From Sphingopyxis fribergensis (GTDB lineage: Bacteria > Pseudomonadota > Alphaproteobacteria > Sphingomonadales > Sphingomonadaceae), in assembly GCF_000803645.1 (NCBI RefSeq), contig NZ_CP009122.1:62001-126000 (forward strand): a stretch of 64,000 bases of DNA. Direction: 5' to 3'. Shown piece after piece: positions 40,836 through 48,801 of the stretch (position 1 is its first letter; the number at the start of each line of letters is the position of its first letter). A program made the position numbers and the translations under genes. Below the pieces are notes generated by a model. It saw only the letters and a program-made list of their open reading frames with translations. It was not told where the DNA came from and made no database searches.

Positions 40836-40865
40836 TTGGGTTGTTCGATTCCGGCTCGGCCTCCA
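40836..40865 (+). pseudogene. Degenerate tRNA 3'-end-like sequence (possible attachment-site relic)
   Basis: The sequence contains GTTCGATTCC (T-loop-like GTTCRANYC) followed by GGCTCGGCCTCCA, which resembles the T-arm, acceptor strand and CCA end of a tRNA (CTCGGCC-T-CCA is typical of tRNA-Cys). The T-stem does not pair properly and no 5' half of a tRNA lies upstream, so it is not a functional tRNA. tRNA 3' ends are common attachment sites of integrative elements, hence the interest. Confidence 0.3.
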
Positions 40866-40992
40866 TAATTTTCCCAAAGCTGCGAAGTCGAAGTTCGCTT
40901 GCGTCGCTGCCATAGACCTGGCCCCCATCGTGCCACCTGTAGCGCCGGTTTCTGACGGCAACCTGACGAGAACGGCTTGTCGTTCGCTCCAA

Positions 40993-41034
40993 CGACAAAG
41001 GGCTGCCCCTTTCGGAGCAGCCCTTCCATTGTCG
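40993..41034 (-). terminator. Strong hairpin, likely terminator of the small minus-strand gene
   Basis: AAGGGCTGC (40998-41006) and GCAGCCCTT (41017-41025) are perfect 9-bp arms around a 10-nt loop, and outer CGACAA / TTGTCG arms (40993-40998, 41029-41034) extend the structure. On the minus strand the stem is followed by CCCTTTGTCGTT, a weak U-tract. It begins 18 bp after the stop of the 23-codon gene at 41052. Confidence 0.5.
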
Positions 41035-41051
41035 TGCCTGTTCGCGGACGA

Positions 41052-41123
41052 TTATCCGAGTCGGACCCCCGCGAGGAAGGTCATGCTCAAATCTGCCGCA
41101 TGCGGCGTGTGACAATGAGACAT
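41052..41123 (-). CDS. Possible small protein, 23 aa
   Basis: A 23-codon frame encoding MSHCHTPHAADLSMTFLAGV then RLG. It is included because it has almost ideal expression signals: AAAGGAGG (minus strand, 41131-41138) ends 7 nt before the ATG, complementary to the 16S anti-Shine-Dalgarno, and a strong hairpin follows the TAA by 18 bp. The His/Cys-rich N-terminus (SHCHTPH) could bind metal and the rest is a short hydrophobic stretch. It has no downstream gene in the same orientation, so it is not a leader peptide of anything in the window. I do not recognise it. Confidence 0.4.
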   Translation of the reverse strand: MSHCHTPHAADLSMTFLAGVRLG

Positions 41124-41296
41124 TCGACCACCTCCTTTCGCTTTGTTGACGATGGTATCAAGTTAAGCGTGTTCGCCGGCAAATCAAGACGGCCGAGAAT
41201 TATGGAATGGCCAAACCCCGGTGCGGCCGGGTTCGGCTTGTCGTTCCGATGCAAGCCGGAATAGGGTGGTCGCTTCACACGGCAGAAAGGATTGTC

Positions 41297-41680
41297 ATGG
41301 CCCACGGCACCGCGCGCATCGGCAAGGATCATTATCGCACCGAAATCAACGTCAGCGGCCATCTCCTGATCGGCGACGAGGGGCCGGGGCTCGGCGGACA
41401 GGGCGCGGGGCCGGCGCCTTATGATTTTCTGCTCGCCAGCCTCGGCGCCTGCACCGCGATCACGCTGCGCATGTACGCCGACCGCAAGGACTGGCCGCTC
41501 GAATCGGTCGACGTCGGACTTCGCCTGCGTGGGGGCAAGGACGATCTGCGCATCGATCGGGTGCTGACGATCGCCGGGCTCGACGACGAACAGAAGGCGC
41601 GGCTGGCCGACATTGCCGAGCGGACGCCGGTGACGCTGACGCTGAAAGGCGGGCTGCCGATCGACACGCGGCTCGCCTGA
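41297..41680 (+). CDS. OsmC-family protein
   Basis: A 127-aa OsmC/Ohr-superfamily protein, a likely cytoplasmic peroxide-detoxification or thiol-dependent enzyme. The family core PAPYDFLLASLGACTAITLRMYA is present with the peroxidatic-position Cys at residue 52. The second, resolving Cys of true OsmC/Ohr proteins is not present anywhere in the sequence, so it belongs to the single-Cys YhfA-like subgroup, whose activity is less clear. The start ATG at 41297 has AGAAAGGA a few bases upstream; the upstream in-frame extension is rejected. It is followed by a TetR gene 49 bp away that has its own promoter. Confidence 0.88.
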   Translation: MAHGTARIGKDHYRTEINVSGHLLIGDEGPGLGGQGAGPAPYDFLLASLGACTAITLRMYADRKDWPLESVDVGLRLRGGKDDLRIDRVLTIAGLDDEQKARLADIAERTPVTLTLKGGLPIDTRLA

Positions 41681-41691
41681 CCGCGTGCCAC

Positions 41692-41723
41692 TGGACAAAT
41701 TGCGGCCCGTCACTTATATACCA
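41692..41723 (+). promoter_or_regulatory. tetR promoter with ACTTATATACCA operator-like element
   Basis: TGGACA (41692-41697), a 17-bp spacer and TATATA (41715-41720) make a good sigma-70 promoter; transcription would start only a few bases before the ATG at 41730, so the mRNA is nearly leaderless. The -10 lies inside ACTTATATACCA (41712-41723), repeated exactly at 42402-42413 in the efflux promoter. This suggests the TetR protein binds both sites. Confidence 0.5.
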
Positions 41724-41729
41724 GCCGTT

Positions 41730-42350
41730 ATGGAAATAGAAACCGCCACCATCGCCACACCGCACAAGGGCCGGCCACGCGAATTTTGCGTCGATGCCGC
41801 GCTGGCGTCGGCGCTGCGCGTCTTCTGGTCGAAGGGCTATGAGGGCGCATCGATGGCCGACCTGACCGAGGCGATGGGAATCACCAAGCCCAGCCTTTAC
41901 GCCGCTTTCGGCAACAAGGAAGCGCTCTTCAACAAGGCGCTCGACCTGTATGAGCGCGAAAAGGCCGACTATATGCGCGCGGCGCTCGAGGCGCCGACCG
42001 CGCGCGGGGTCGCCGAGCGGCTGATGTATGGTGCGCTCGACATGCACACCTGCCCCGAGAATCCGAACGGCTGCCTTGGCGTGATCAGCTCGGTCGCGTG
42101 TGGCGCTGAGGCTGAGTGCATTCGCGAGGCCGTGGTCGAGCGCGGCGCTGCGGCGAAGCGCGCGATGCTCGAACGCTTCGCGCGCGCAAAGGCGGACGGC
42201 GATTTTCCTCCCGATACCGATCCCGACGGGCTCGCGCAGTTTCTGATCGCGGTGAACCAGGGCATGGCCGTGCAGGCCGGTTCGGGCGCGACGCGCGCTG
42301 ATCTCGAGCGCTTGGTCGAAACCAGTCTGAAGCTGTGGCCGGGGCGTTGA
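41730..42350 (+). CDS. TetR/AcrR-family repressor of the efflux operon
   Basis: A 206-aa regulator. The N-terminal HTH (~12-58) reads GRPREFCVDAALASALRVFW and MADLTEAMGITKPSLYAAFG, followed by NKEALFNKALDLYE, a standard TetR DNA-binding domain. The C-terminal ligand domain contains ENPNGCLGVISSVACG, typical of the TetR_C_33/YcdC-like group that senses small hydrophobic compounds. Start ATG 41730 gives the natural N-terminus; the ATG/GTG-open frame upstream lies in the promoter. The gene is upstream of and co-directional with the RND efflux operon and both promoters share a 12-bp element, so it very probably represses the pump and itself. Confidence 0.88.
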   Translation: MEIETATIATPHKGRPREFCVDAALASALRVFWSKGYEGASMADLTEAMGITKPSLYAAFGNKEALFNKALDLYEREKADYMRAALEAPTARGVAERLMYGALDMHTCPENPNGCLGVISSVACGAEAECIREAVVERGAAAKRAMLERFARAKADGDFPPDTDPDGLAQFLIAVNQGMAVQAGSGATRADLERLVETSLKLWPGR

Positions 42351-42383
42351 TAGAATTATTTTACTGACCGGTACAATATGGTC

Positions 42384-42422
42384 TTGACGCAGCGCAACAA
42401 GACTTATATACCAATCAGTATA
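42384..42422 (+). promoter_or_regulatory. Efflux-operon promoter and TetR operator
   Basis: TTGACG (42384-42389), 17-bp spacer, TATACC (42407-42412). The -10 is embedded in TATACCAATCAGTATA (42407-42422), an inverted repeat with TATAC/GTATA arms, overlapping the ACTTATATACCA element shared with the tetR promoter. A repressor bound here would block RNA polymerase. Confidence 0.55.
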
Positions 42423-42441
42423 CAAAGGCTCTCCCCCGAGA

Positions 42442-42477
42442 CCGGCCGCCGTATGGCAAAGATCATGCGGCGGCCGG
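42442..42477 (+). promoter_or_regulatory. Very stable 14-bp hairpin in the efflux leader
   Basis: CCGGCCGCCG (42442-42451) and CGGCGGCCGG (42468-42477) are perfect arms, extended inward by TATG/CATG (one G-T pair) around the loop GCAAAGAT. It begins ~20 bp after the promoter. The following bases include TTATTTTCC but no clean U-tract, so it may be an attenuator or an mRNA-stabilising 5' stem. Confidence 0.5.
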
Positions 42478-42739
42478 ATTCATCATCCAGATTATTTTCC
42501 CGGGAGCGGGTCCTGTTCCGGTCGGTACCTGTTGGTCATCGTCCGCAAGTCATAACAGGGAGCCGGCGCGCGCATCGATAAGGTGCGGGTAACCGGAGGG
42601 GTGGCCGTCGTCTTCGAAGGGGGCCGCCCAGCATCAAGGACTGTTTCAAGATCGGACCGAAGGCACGCGCTTTCGGTGCTGAGAACCTTTGCGCTCCGCG
42701 CGCAGCCGAACCGAACGAAAAGAAGAAGAGGGCAACTTC

Positions 42740-44011
42740 ATGACCGTCCACACCCCGATCGAAAAGCTCGACCCCGCCGACGCCAAGGTCCGCCGCGAAC
42801 TCAAGACATTGCTCCATCCCGGCCGCGGCCGCCGCGCCGCGTGGATCGGCGCCTTCCTGGTGCTCGTGATCGGCGCCTGGTGGCTGCTTCGCGACGGCCC
42901 GCCGCCGGCCGCCGCCGCGCCCGCGCCCGTGCTGACCGTCGCCGTGCCGATCGCGCGCGATGTGACCTTGTGGGACGAATATATCGGCCGCTTCGAGGCG
43001 TCGAAAGCGGTCGAGGTGCGTCCGCGCGTTTCGGGCGCGATCACCGGCATCCACTTCACCGATGGCCAGATCGTCCGCCAGGGCCAGCCGCTCTTCACGA
43101 TCGACCCGCGCCCCTATCGCGCCGCGCTGGCCGAAGCGCGCGCCTCGGCGGCCAGCGCGCGCAGCGATCTGGCGCTCGCGCGGCTCGAACTCGACCGCGC
43201 CGGCCGCCTCGTCGATATCGAGGCGGTATCGCAGAGCGAGATCGATCGCCTTCGCGCGCGGGTCAATGCCGCCAATGCCGCGCTCGCCGGGGCCGATGCT
43301 CGCATTGCGGCGCGCGCGCTCGACGTCGAATTCACCACCGTCCGCGCGCCGCTCAGCGGTCGCATTTCGGACCGCCAGATCGACGCGGGCAACCTCGTGT
43401 CGGCGGGCGATGCCGGCGGCACGCTGCTGACCACGATCAACGCGCTCGATCCCGTCTATTTCACCTTCCAGGGGTCCGAAGCCTTGTTCCTCAAGACCAA
43501 GCGCGAGGGCGGCGACAAGGCCGCGGCGGTCGAAGTCCGCCTGCAGGATGAAAGCGACTATCGCTGGAAGGGCCAGCTCGACTTTACCGACAACGGGCTC
43601 GACCCGCGCTCGGGTACGATCCGCGCCCGCGCCAGCTTCCGCAACCCGGAGATGTTCCTGACCCCCGGCATGTTCGGCAATATGCGCCTGTCGACCGGGC
43701 AGACGGCGCGCGCGCTGCTGGTCCCCGCCGCCGCGGTGCAGACCGACCAGGCGCGCAAGATCGTCTATGTCGTCGGCAAGGACGGCATGGTCGCGGCCAA
43801 GCCGGTCGAGCTGGGCCCCGAAGTCGACGGCCTGCGCGTCATCCGTTCGGGCCTGGCGCCGACCGATCAGGTCGTCATCAATGGCTATCAGTTCGCGCGT
43901 CCCGGCACCAAGGCGGTGACCAAGACCGGCAAGATCGCCGCGGTGGCGCCACCAAAGGGTGCGGCGGGTGCGGTCGAACCGGTGTCGGCGCAGGCGACGT
44001 TTGCGCGGTAA
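42740..44011 (+). CDS. RND efflux periplasmic adaptor (membrane fusion protein)
   Basis: A 423-aa HlyD/AcrA-type adaptor linking the inner-membrane pump to the outer-membrane channel. Residues ~33-50 form an N-terminal membrane anchor (AWIGAFLVLVIGAWWLL) after a cytoplasmic ~32-residue tail. The barrel-sandwich/lipoyl half-motif is EVRPRVSGAITGIHFTDGQ (~95), followed by a helical hairpin with ARASAASARSDLALARLELD and the returning TTVRAPLSGRISDRQID. The beta-barrel and membrane-proximal domains contain LTPGMFGNMRLS and ALLVPAAAVQTDQ. ATG 42740 has AAGAGGG upstream. It has no lipobox, unlike AcrA. It is the first gene of the pump operon. Confidence 0.92.
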   Translation: MTVHTPIEKLDPADAKVRRELKTLLHPGRGRRAAWIGAFLVLVIGAWWLLRDGPPPAAAAPAPVLTVAVPIARDVTLWDEYIGRFEASKAVEVRPRVSGAITGIHFTDGQIVRQGQPLFTIDPRPYRAALAEARASAASARSDLALARLELDRAGRLVDIEAVSQSEIDRLRARVNAANAALAGADARIAARALDVEFTTVRAPLSGRISDRQIDAGNLVSAGDAGGTLLTTINALDPVYFTFQGSEALFLKTKREGGDKAAAVEVRLQDESDYRWKGQLDFTDNGLDPRSGTIRARASFRNPEMFLTPGMFGNMRLSTGQTARALLVPAAAVQTDQARKIVYVVGKDGMVAAKPVELGPEVDGLRVIRSGLAPTDQVVINGYQFARPGTKAVTKTGKIAAVAPPKGAAGAVEPVSAQATFAR

Positions 44012-44019
44012 GTTGATTT

Positions 44020-44150
44020 AGCCCCTCCCCTTCAGGGGAGGGGTTGGGGTGGGGTCCATCGGCCTCGATCGAGGCCGATGGACCCCACCCCGCTGCGACT
44101 AGGCAGCAAGCTGCCAAGTCTCGCTGCCCCTCCCCTGAAGGAGAGGGGCT
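44020..44150. repeat. Nested palindromic repeat element between adaptor and pump genes
   Basis: A 131-bp element with outer arms AGCCCCTCCCCTTCAGGGGA-like (from 44020) and complementary CCCCTCCCCTGAAGGAGAGG-like (to 44150), enclosing a perfect 46-bp palindrome at 44046-44091 centred on CGATCG. This is the structure of a short non-autonomous palindromic (REP/MITE-like) element. It lies within an operon, ending 35 bp before the pump ATG. Confidence 0.75.
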
Positions 44151-44185
44151 GAGCAAAACCATTTTCTTCAGACAGGGGCTCTCCC

Positions 44186-47100
44186 ATGCGCCTATCCCGC
44201 TTTTTCATCGACCGGCCGATCTTTGCCGCCGTGCTCGCTGTCATCATCACCATCGTCGGCGCGGTCGCCTATATCGGGCTGCCCGTGTCGCAATATCCCG
44301 ACATCGTGCCGCCAACGGTGACGGTGACCGCCACTTATCCGGGTGCCTCGGCCGAAACCGTCGCCGACACGGTGGCGGCGCCGATTGAGCAGGAAATTAA
44401 CGGCGTCGACAATATGCTCTATATGAGCAGCCAGTCGACCGGCGACGGCGTCGTCACGATCACCGTGACGTTCAAGATCGGCACCGACCTCGATGCCGCG
44501 CAGGTGCTGGTGCAGAATCGCGTCGCGATCGCGACTCCGCGTCTGCCCGAAACGGTGCAGCGGCTGGGCGTGGTTACGCGCAAGACATCGCCCGACTTCC
44601 TGCTGATCGTGAACCTCGTCTCCCCCGACAAGTCGCTCGATCGCGCCTATATCTCCAACTATGCGCTGACCCAGCTGCGCGATCGCCTCAGCCGTATCGA
44701 CGGCGTCGGCGACGTGCGCCTGTTCGGCAGCCGCGACTATGCAATGCGCGTGTGGATCGATCCCGGCCGCGCCGCCGCGCTCGACCTGACCGCGGGCGAG
44801 ATTGTCGCCGCGCTGCGCCGCGAAAATGTGCAGGTCGCCGCGGGTTCGCTCGGCCAGCCGCCGCATGCCAATGGCAGCAGTTTCCAATTGAGCGTCGAAA
44901 CGCAGGGCCGCCTGACCGACCCCAAGGACTTCGCCAACATCGTCATCCGCAGCGATGCCGACGGGCGCCAGGTTCGTGTCTCGGACGTCGCGCGCGTCGA
45001 GCTTGGCGCGTCGGACTATAATTCGAACACCTATTTGTCGGGCGATCCAACCGTCATCATGGCGACCTTCCAGCGCCCCGGGTCGAACGCGCTCGCTGCG
45101 GCGCAGGCGGTCGAGGCCGAAATGGCGGCGGCATCGAAAAGCTTTCCCAAGGGCCTCGAATATCGCGTCATCTATAACCCGACCGAGTTCATCGCCCAGT
45201 CGATCGACGCGGTGATGGAAACGCTGATCGAGGCGGTGTTCCTTGTCGTCATCGTCATCCTGGTTTTCCTCCAGAAATGGCGCGCGGCGATCATTCCAGT
45301 GCTCGCGATTCCGGTGTCGCTGATCGGGACGTTCGTGGTGCTCGCAGCGTTCGGCTACAGCCTCAACAATTTGTCGCTGTTCGGGTTGGTGCTCGCGATC
45401 GGCATCGTCGTCGATGACGCGATCGTTGTGGTCGAAAATGTCGAACGCAATCTCGAGAAGGGCATGAGTGCGCTCGAAGCCGCGCGCACCTCGATGGACG
45501 AAGTGTCGGGTGCTCTCGTCGCGATCGTGCTCGTGCTCTGCGCGGTGTTCGTGCCGACCTTGTTCCTCACCGGCCTGTCGGGTGCTTTCTATCAGCAGTT
45601 CGCGGTGACGATCTCGACCGCGACGATCATCTCGCTTGTCCTCTCGCTGACGCTGTCGCCCGCGCTCGCGGCGATCCTGCTCAAGCCGCACGCCCCCGCG
45701 CAGGCCGACGGATGGCTGATGGCGCGCATCCACCGCGCGGGCGAACGCTTCAATGACGCGTTCGAGAAATTGAGCAACGGCTATGCGCGGCTCACCGACC
45801 GGCTGGTACGCGCGCCCAAGAAGATGATGGTCACCTACGCCGGGCTGATCGCCGCGACCGCAGGCCTGTTCTGGGCGACCCCGACCGGATTCATCCCGGC
45901 GCAGGACCAGGGTTATTTCCTCGTCGTCGCCAAGTTGCCTGCGGGCGCCTCGGTCGAGCGCACCGATGCGGTGCTGAAGAAGGTCGCCGGCCGCGTGCTG
46001 CCGATCGAGGGCGTGCTCGGTTCGGTGATGCTCGCGGGCTTCGATGGCCCGTCGCAGACGCTCGCGCCGAACTCGGCTGCCGCTTACTTCCCGCTCAAAT
46101 CCTTTGAGGAGCGCGGGAAGCTCGGCGTCAATTTCGAGGACATCATGAACCAGGCGCGCGCTAACACGGCGGATATCACCGAGGCGCAGATCGTCATCAT
46201 CCCGCCGCCGCTGATCCAGGGGATCGGCTCGGCGGGTGGCTACCGGATGATCGTGCAGGATCGCGGCGGGAACGGCTATGCCGCGCTCGCGAACGAGACG
46301 AACAATCTGATCGGCAAGGCGAACCAGACCCCGGGGCTCGCGAACGTCTTCACCTTCTTCGATCCGTCGAACCCGCGCGTCTATGCCGATATCGACCGGG
46401 CGAAGGCGAATATGCTCGGCGTCCCGCCCGAGCGCGTGTTCGAAGCGTTGCAGGTCTATCTCGGCTCGGCGTTCGTCAACGACTTCAACCTGCTCGGCCG
46501 CACCTATCGTGTGACCGCACAGGCCGACGCGCCCTATCGCCAGACCGTCGCCGACATTGCGAACCTGCGGACGCGGTCCGATTCAGGAGCGATGGTGCCG
46601 ATCGGGTCGGTCGCCAATTTCGAGGACCGCACGGGGCCGTACCGCGTTACGCGTTATAACCTGTTCCCCGCGGTCGAGATCGACGGCGACACCGCTCCGG
46701 GCTCGTCGTCGGGCGCCTCGTTGACGACGATGGAAAAGCTCGCGAGCGATTCGCTTCCCGCGGGTTACGGCACCGAGTGGACGGGCATCGCCTTCCAGCA
46801 AAAGGCGGCAGCGAACACCGCGGGCATCGTCTTCGCGCTCGCGGTGGTCTTCGTCTTCCTCGTGCTCGCGGCCCAATATGAAAGCCTGATGCTGCCTTTA
46901 GCGATCATCTTCATCGTTCCGATGTGTCTGCTCGCGGCGATGATCGGCGTGAATTTGCGCGGCATGGACAATAATGTGCTGACGCAGATCGGGCTTGTCG
47001 TGCTCATCGCGCTTGCGGCGAAGAATGCGATCCTGATCGTCGAATTCGCCAAGCAGGCCGAAGAAGAGGATGGTCTGTCGCCGATCGAAGCCGCGGTGCG

Positions 47101-47380
47101 TGCCGCGCGCGACCGCCTGCGCCCGATCCTGATGACCAGCTTTGCTTTCATTCTCGGCGCGGTGCCGCTCTTGATCGCGAGCGGGGCAGGGGCGGAGCTG
47201 CGCCAGGCGCTCGGCACCGCGGTCTTCTTCGGCATGCTCGGCGTGACGGCGTTCGGCCTCATCTTCACCCCGACCTTTTACGTCGTCGCCCGCTCGCTCA
47301 GCCTTTGGTCGGCCGAGCGGCGGGCGCGGCGTGGCGGATCGGACGACCACGGGACCGCGCTGCCGGTTCCGGCGGAATAG
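44186..47380 (+). CDS. RND multidrug efflux pump, inner-membrane permease (HAE1 family)
   Basis: A 1064-aa AcrB/MexB-type proton/drug antiporter. The N-terminus MRLSRFFIDRPIFAAVLAVI and VSQYPDIVPPTVTVTATYPGAS are classic. Proton-relay Asp pair in TM4: GIVVDDAIVVVENVER. Two large periplasmic loops with porter domains and 12 TM helices can be traced, with the second half starting near MMVTYAGLIAATAGLFWATP and PAQDQGYFLVV. The C-terminal TM11-12 region reads GVTAFGLIFTPTFYVV. Length is normal. Substrates cannot be predicted. The upstream hairpin repeat lies in the intercistronic gap and may reduce or stabilise pump mRNA. The next gene follows after 11 bp. Confidence 0.95.
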   Translation: MRLSRFFIDRPIFAAVLAVIITIVGAVAYIGLPVSQYPDIVPPTVTVTATYPGASAETVADTVAAPIEQEINGVDNMLYMSSQSTGDGVVTITVTFKIGTDLDAAQVLVQNRVAIATPRLPETVQRLGVVTRKTSPDFLLIVNLVSPDKSLDRAYISNYALTQLRDRLSRIDGVGDVRLFGSRDYAMRVWIDPGRAAALDLTAGEIVAALRRENVQVAAGSLGQPPHANGSSFQLSVETQGRLTDPKDFANIVIRSDADGRQVRVSDVARVELGASDYNSNTYLSGDPTVIMATFQRPGSNALAAAQAVEAEMAAASKSFPKGLEYRVIYNPTEFIAQSIDAVMETLIEAVFLVVIVILVFLQKWRAAIIPVLAIPVSLIGTFVVLAAFGYSLNNLSLFGLVLAIGIVVDDAIVVVENVERNLEKGMSALEAARTSMDEVSGALVAIVLVLCAVFVPTLFLTGLSGAFYQQFAVTISTATIISLVLSLTLSPALAAILLKPHAPAQADGWLMARIHRAGERFNDAFEKLSNGYARLTDRLVRAPKKMMVTYAGLIAATAGLFWATPTGFIPAQDQGYFLVVAKLPAGASVERTDAVLKKVAGRVLPIEGVLGSVMLAGFDGPSQTLAPNSAAAYFPLKSFEERGKLGVNFEDIMNQARANTADITEAQIVIIPPPLIQGIGSAGGYRMIVQDRGGNGYAALANETNNLIGKANQTPGLANVFTFFDPSNPRVYADIDRAKANMLGVPPERVFEALQVYLGSAFVNDFNLLGRTYRVTAQADAPYRQTVADIANLRTRSDSGAMVPIGSVANFEDRTGPYRVTRYNLFPAVEIDGDTAPGSSSGASLTTMEKLASDSLPAGYGTEWTGIAFQQKAAANTAGIVFALAVVFVFLVLAAQYESLMLPLAIIFIVPMCLLAAMIGVNLRGMDNNVLTQIGLVVLIALAAKNAILIVEFAKQAEEEDGLSPIEAAVRAARDRLRPILMTSFAFILGAVPLLIASGAGAELRQALGTAVFFGMLGVTAFGLIFTPTFYVVARSLSLWSAERRARRGGSDDHGTALPVPAE

Positions 47381-47391
47381 GGAGTAACATC

Positions 47392-48801
47392 ATGATCCTC
47401 CGCAATATCCTCACCGCGGCCTCGGCGCTGGCGCTCGCCGCCTGCGCGGTCGGCCCCAACTATGCCGAGCCCAAATCGGCGTCGGCACCGGTGGCGACCG
47501 GGCCGTTCGTCTCGGCGAACAGCCCCGCAGTGTCGCTCGCGCCGGTCGCGGGCGACTGGTGGCGGCTCTATGACGATCCCGTGCTCGACGGGCTCGTCGC
47601 CGATGCGCTCGCCAGCAACACCGACGTTCGCGTCGCGGTGGCAAATATCGCCCGTGCCCGTGCGTCGCTGCGCGGCGCGCGCGCCGACCGGCTGCCGCAA
47701 GGTGAGATCGGTGCCGGCGCCAATTATGGTCGTAGCCCCGAAGGCCAGCGCTTGCCGAATGCCGATCGCGAAGATTGGGCCGTCGATGTCGGCCTGAACG
47801 TCTCCTACGAGGTCGATCTGTTCGGCCGCGTCAGCCGCTCGATCGAGGCCGCGCGCGGCGACACGGCGGCGGCCGAAGCCAATGCCGACGCGGTGCGCGT
47901 GATCGTAGCCGCCGACACGACGCAGGCCTATGCCGACGCCGCCTCGGGCGCAGCACGGCTCGACGTTGCGCGCCGCATCGTCGGGCTGCTCGACCAGCAA
48001 GTAAAACTGACCCAGCGCCGCAAGGATGTCGGGATGGCGACGGGGCTCGACCTCGCCCGCATCACGACGCTGCGCGATCAGCGGTCGGCCGACATTCCTT
48101 CCATCGAAGCTGAACGGCAGGCGGCCTTGTTCCGCCTCGCGACTCTGACCGGTCGTGCCCCCGCCGCGTTGCCCGCCATCGCTGGCGATCGCAACATCAG
48201 CCTCGAGATCACCGACCCGATCCCAGTCGGTGATGGGGCGGCGCTATTGAAGCGCCGTCCCGACATTCGCGCCGCCGAGCGCCGCCTGGCCGCGGACACC
48301 GCGCGCATCGGCGTCGCGACGGCGGACCTGTATCCGCGCATCACGCTCGGCGGGTCGGCCGGCTCGACCGGATCGGGCTTCGGCGACGTGTTCGGCGGCG
48401 GGCCGATCCGCTGGCTGCTCGGGCCCTTGCTCAACTGGGCCTTCCCGAACCAGGAGCCGGCGCGCGCGCGGATCGCGGCGGCCGAGGCCGATACGCAGGC
48501 GTCGCTCGCCGAATTCGACGGCACGGTACTGCGCGCGCTCGAGGAAACCGAAACCGCGCTGTCCTCATACGCCCGCTCGCTCGAACAACGGCAGGCGCTG
48601 CGCGCGGCGCGCGACCAGTCCGAACGCGCGGCGCGGATCGTCCGCGCCAAGCGCGAGGAAGGCGCGTCCGAATCGTTCGAATGGCTCGACGCCGAGCGAA
48701 CCTTTGCCGAAGCCGAGGCGACGCTCGCCGAACAGGACGGGCAGATCTCGCGGCGCCAGATTGCGCTGTTCCGCGCGCTCGCGGGCGGCTGGTCGAGCTA
48801 G
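47392..48801 (+). CDS. Outer-membrane efflux lipoprotein (NodT/OprM family)
   Basis: A 469-aa TolC-like channel completing the tripartite pump. The lipoprotein signal MILRNILTAASALALAAC has Cys18 in the lipobox LAAC, followed by AVGPNYAEPK, the NodT-family hallmark. The body has two repeated outer-membrane-factor halves: DWWRLYDDPVLDGLVADALA, NVSYEVDLFGRVSRSIEAAR, then RPDIRAAERRLAADTARIGVA and PNQEPARARIAAAEAD with long coiled helices. GGAG lies 8 bp before the ATG. It ends 4 bp inside the convergent MocR gene. Confidence 0.92.
   Translation: MILRNILTAASALALAACAVGPNYAEPKSASAPVATGPFVSANSPAVSLAPVAGDWWRLYDDPVLDGLVADALASNTDVRVAVANIARARASLRGARADRLPQGEIGAGANYGRSPEGQRLPNADREDWAVDVGLNVSYEVDLFGRVSRSIEAARGDTAAAEANADAVRVIVAADTTQAYADAASGAARLDVARRIVGLLDQQVKLTQRRKDVGMATGLDLARITTLRDQRSADIPSIEAERQAALFRLATLTGRAPAALPAIAGDRNISLEITDPIPVGDGAALLKRRPDIRAAERRLAADTARIGVATADLYPRITLGGSAGSTGSGFGDVFGGGPIRWLLGPLLNWAFPNQEPARARIAAAEADTQASLAEFDGTVLRALEETETALSSYARSLEQRQALRAARDQSERAARIVRAKREEGASESFEWLDAERTFAEAEATLAEQDGQISRRQIALFRALAGGWSS

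Larger units (their letters stand above)
40439..41051. other. Gene-poor junction after the surface-protein operon
   Basis: 613 bp with no credible gene on either strand. It contains a possible three-way-junction RNA (40590-40649), an AT-rich stretch with an inverted repeat TTGGGG/CCCCAA (~40780), a degenerate tRNA-3'-end-like sequence (40836-40865) and a strong hairpin (40993-41034). Composition is lower in GC than the flanks. It separates surface-protein genes from housekeeping-type genes and may be an island boundary. Confidence 0.5.
42351..42739. other. Leader region of the RND efflux operon
   Basis: 389 bp without a credible gene. It holds the promoter/operator (42384-42422), a very stable hairpin (42442-42477) and a long GC-rich untranslated leader up to the adaptor start. 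Open frames here translate to low-complexity Arg-rich sequence. Confidence 0.6.

Noticed and set aside
40728..41115. Overlapping minus-strand frames in the junction
   Set aside because: They cross the tRNA-like sequence and hairpins, in three frames, and translate to the kind of sequence usually produced spuriously around tRNA ends.
42583..43551. 322-codon plus-strand frame overlapping the efflux adaptor
   Set aside because: Out of frame with the clearly homologous adaptor; Arg-rich shadow.
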